DNA of 52,624 nucleotides from Gemmatimonadota bacterium (GTDB taxonomy: Bacteria; Latescibacterota; UBA2968), in NCBI GenBank assembly GCA_009838845.1, contig VXRD01000158.1, forward strand, positions 1 through 52,624. Reading direction: 5' to 3'. The translations under genes were made by a program, and so were the position numbers. The notes below the pieces were generated by a model. It did no database searches. It was not told where the DNA came from and worked only from the letters and a program-made list of their open reading frames with translations. Below are positions 51,681 to 52,624 of this stretch, in pieces. Positions within the stretch are counted from its first letter, which is position 1; each line of letters starts with the position of its first letter.

Positions 51681-52463
51681 CTACGCATTTTCCAGCACGT
51701 CTCTCATCGCTTTGCCCTCTTCGCGGAACCATTGCATTAAGATGCTCACATCGGTTCCCACACAAAAGTGTTTCACGCCCATGTCCAAATATCGCTTCGC
51801 GCCTCTGGCATCTCCGAGTTCTGCCCGGGGCGCAACGCCCATTTTAAGCGATGTTTCGATCACGTATTTTTCCGCTTCTTGTACCTTTTCTCTGGCATAG
51901 CCCGTGTTCAGAGAATAATCTCCTGGCCCAAACTGTATCATATCTAAGCCCGGTACGGAGAGCAGTGCTTCCAAATTTTCGACTGCTTCCTTCTTTTCGA
52001 TCATGATCGCGACAACGGAATCGCGACACGACTGAATAAATTCAGCCCCTCCTGTATCCACACCGAACCGCACGTACCGGCGCATATTTACTCCGTGATG
52101 CCCACCATCTTCTGGCGTGTCGGGACGCACGGCTGCCACACAGGCTGCCACATCTTCTACTGTACGCACATCGGCGAATAAAACATTTTGAATGCCCGCA
52201 CCTATGGCGCGATTTGCAATATGTCCACGCGGATCTTCTTCGACCTTGATCATTGCCGACATCTCGTCGAATAGATCGATAGCCCGCCCGATATTATCCA
52301 TGGTGTGTAAATCATACGGGGCGTATTCCGATACGTATTCGATGTAGTCAAACTGTCCCGAATATCCCACCATTTCAAATACCGATGGCCACGGGCTGTG
52401 TACATGGGTTCCCAGACTGGGTTTATCGGCATCGAGCAGTTCTCTCAGCTTATTTCGTCGCAT
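51681..52463 (-). CDS. HpcH/HpaI-family aldolase
   Basis: This roughly 260-residue class II aldolase (2-keto-3-deoxy-acid type) is distantly related to the one at 39429-40151. Visible blocks are DYIEYVSEYAPYD, FGVDTGGAEFI, MIEKKEAVENLE (metal Glu) and LDMIQFGPGDYSL. ATG 52463 follows AGGAG by four bases, so the longer frame from 52517 is unlikely. It is convergent with the BamE-like gene (15-base gap). It probably cleaves a sugar-acid intermediate. Confidence 0.85.
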   Translation of the reverse strand: MRRNKLRELLDADKPSLGTHVHSPWPSVFEMVGYSGQFDYIEYVSEYAPYDLHTMDNIGRAIDLFDEMSAMIKVEEDPRGHIANRAIGAGIQNVLFADVRTVEDVAACVAAVRPDTPEDGGHHGVNMRRYVRFGVDTGGAEFIQSCRDSVVAIMIEKKEAVENLEALLSVPGLDMIQFGPGDYSLNTGYAREKVQEAEKYVIETSLKMGVAPRAELGDARGAKRYLDMGVKHFCVGTDVSILMQWFREEGKAMRDVLENA

Positions 52464-52585
52464 GTTTTCTCCTTGAAAGTATTGTTGCACCTGGTAGCGC
52501 AGTTCATTTTCTATCAATACACAAAAATAGTGAAAAAATCCAGTGGTCTTCTCTGCGCCCGCATCCAGACCCAGACAATTTTGGG

Positions 52586-52614
52586 TTGCCTCTTGAACAA
52601 GATGAAGTTATACT
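52586..52614 (+). promoter_or_regulatory. candidate promoter reading out of the window
   Basis: TTGCCT (52586-52591) and TATACT (52609-52614) are separated by 17 bases. It would serve a plus-strand gene beyond the right edge. The 52464-52585 stretch shows nothing else. Confidence 0.4.
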
Positions 52615-52624
52615 ATTAGCAAGG

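Noticed and set aside
1-52624. CRISPR arrays, tRNA or rRNA genes, insertion sequences
   Set aside because: I found no direct-repeat array with regular spacers, no transposase or terminal inverted repeats, and no cloverleaf I could support by eye. A tRNAscan or ISfinder run could still find something missed.

Overview
The window comes from a Gram-negative bacterium. It encodes LolA-like carriers, outer-membrane barrel proteins, Sec signal peptides and a lipoprotein, and its promoters are sigma70-like (TTGACA/TATAAT type with 17-base spacers). Three traits point to a large environmental, probably marine or host-associated genome of the Latescibacterota or Poribacteria kind: many sulfatases, Gfo/Idh/MocA oxidoreductases, TIM-barrel isomerases and a phytanoyl-CoA-type dioxygenase; secreted proteins ending in dockerin-like EF-hand repeats; and a palindromic AGCTGA-rich intergenic repeat. 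That placement is inference from gene content. No rRNA or tRNA gene was seen.

Layout. 0.2-5.8 kb: an operon with a DUF2236/MpaB-type oxygenase, an RND/MMPL exporter, a LolA-like lipoprotein-sorting protein and an outer-membrane protein, closed by a bidirectional terminator. 5.9-10.4 kb (minus): two sulfatases flanking a DUF3604 protein. 10.5-24.8 kb is mostly housekeeping: VanZ-like, LolA-like, an archaeal-type TrmY tRNA methyltransferase, ManC, NadA, an M20 peptidase and an MraY-like transferase. It also holds an operon of methyltransferase, hisI, GNAT and prs, small envelope proteins, a DUF971 protein and a D-2-hydroxyacid dehydrogenase. 24.9-35.1 kb (minus): catabolic modules of sulfatase, Gfo/Idh/MocA oxidoreductase, sugar isomerase, MDR dehydrogenase and threonine aldolase, interrupted by a secreted S41 peptidase and an orphan Phd-type antitoxin. 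35-52.6 kb: a CBS-tailed cation/proton antiporter, an orphan solute-binding lipoprotein, HpcH/HpaI aldolases, tandem amidohydrolases, a secreted alpha/beta hydrolase, a sialate O-acetylesterase and a second oxidoreductase cluster with a PhyH dioxygenase.

The most notable signal is at 17.78-18.04 kb, upstream of the hisI/prs operon. A consensus promoter is followed by a 49-codon ORF containing His-His-Thr-His-His and a strong intrinsic terminator that ends 12 bases before the first structural gene. Mutually exclusive pairings can be drawn between the leader and the terminator. This has the architecture of a histidine-codon transcription attenuator driving an operon that includes HisI and PRPP synthetase.

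Taken together, the accessory genes look like machinery to desulfate, de-esterify, import and then oxidise, isomerise and cleave unusual sugars or polyols. The substrates cannot be read from sequence alone. Start codons were chosen by Shine-Dalgarno spacing and signal-peptide position, so several differ from the longest open frame.
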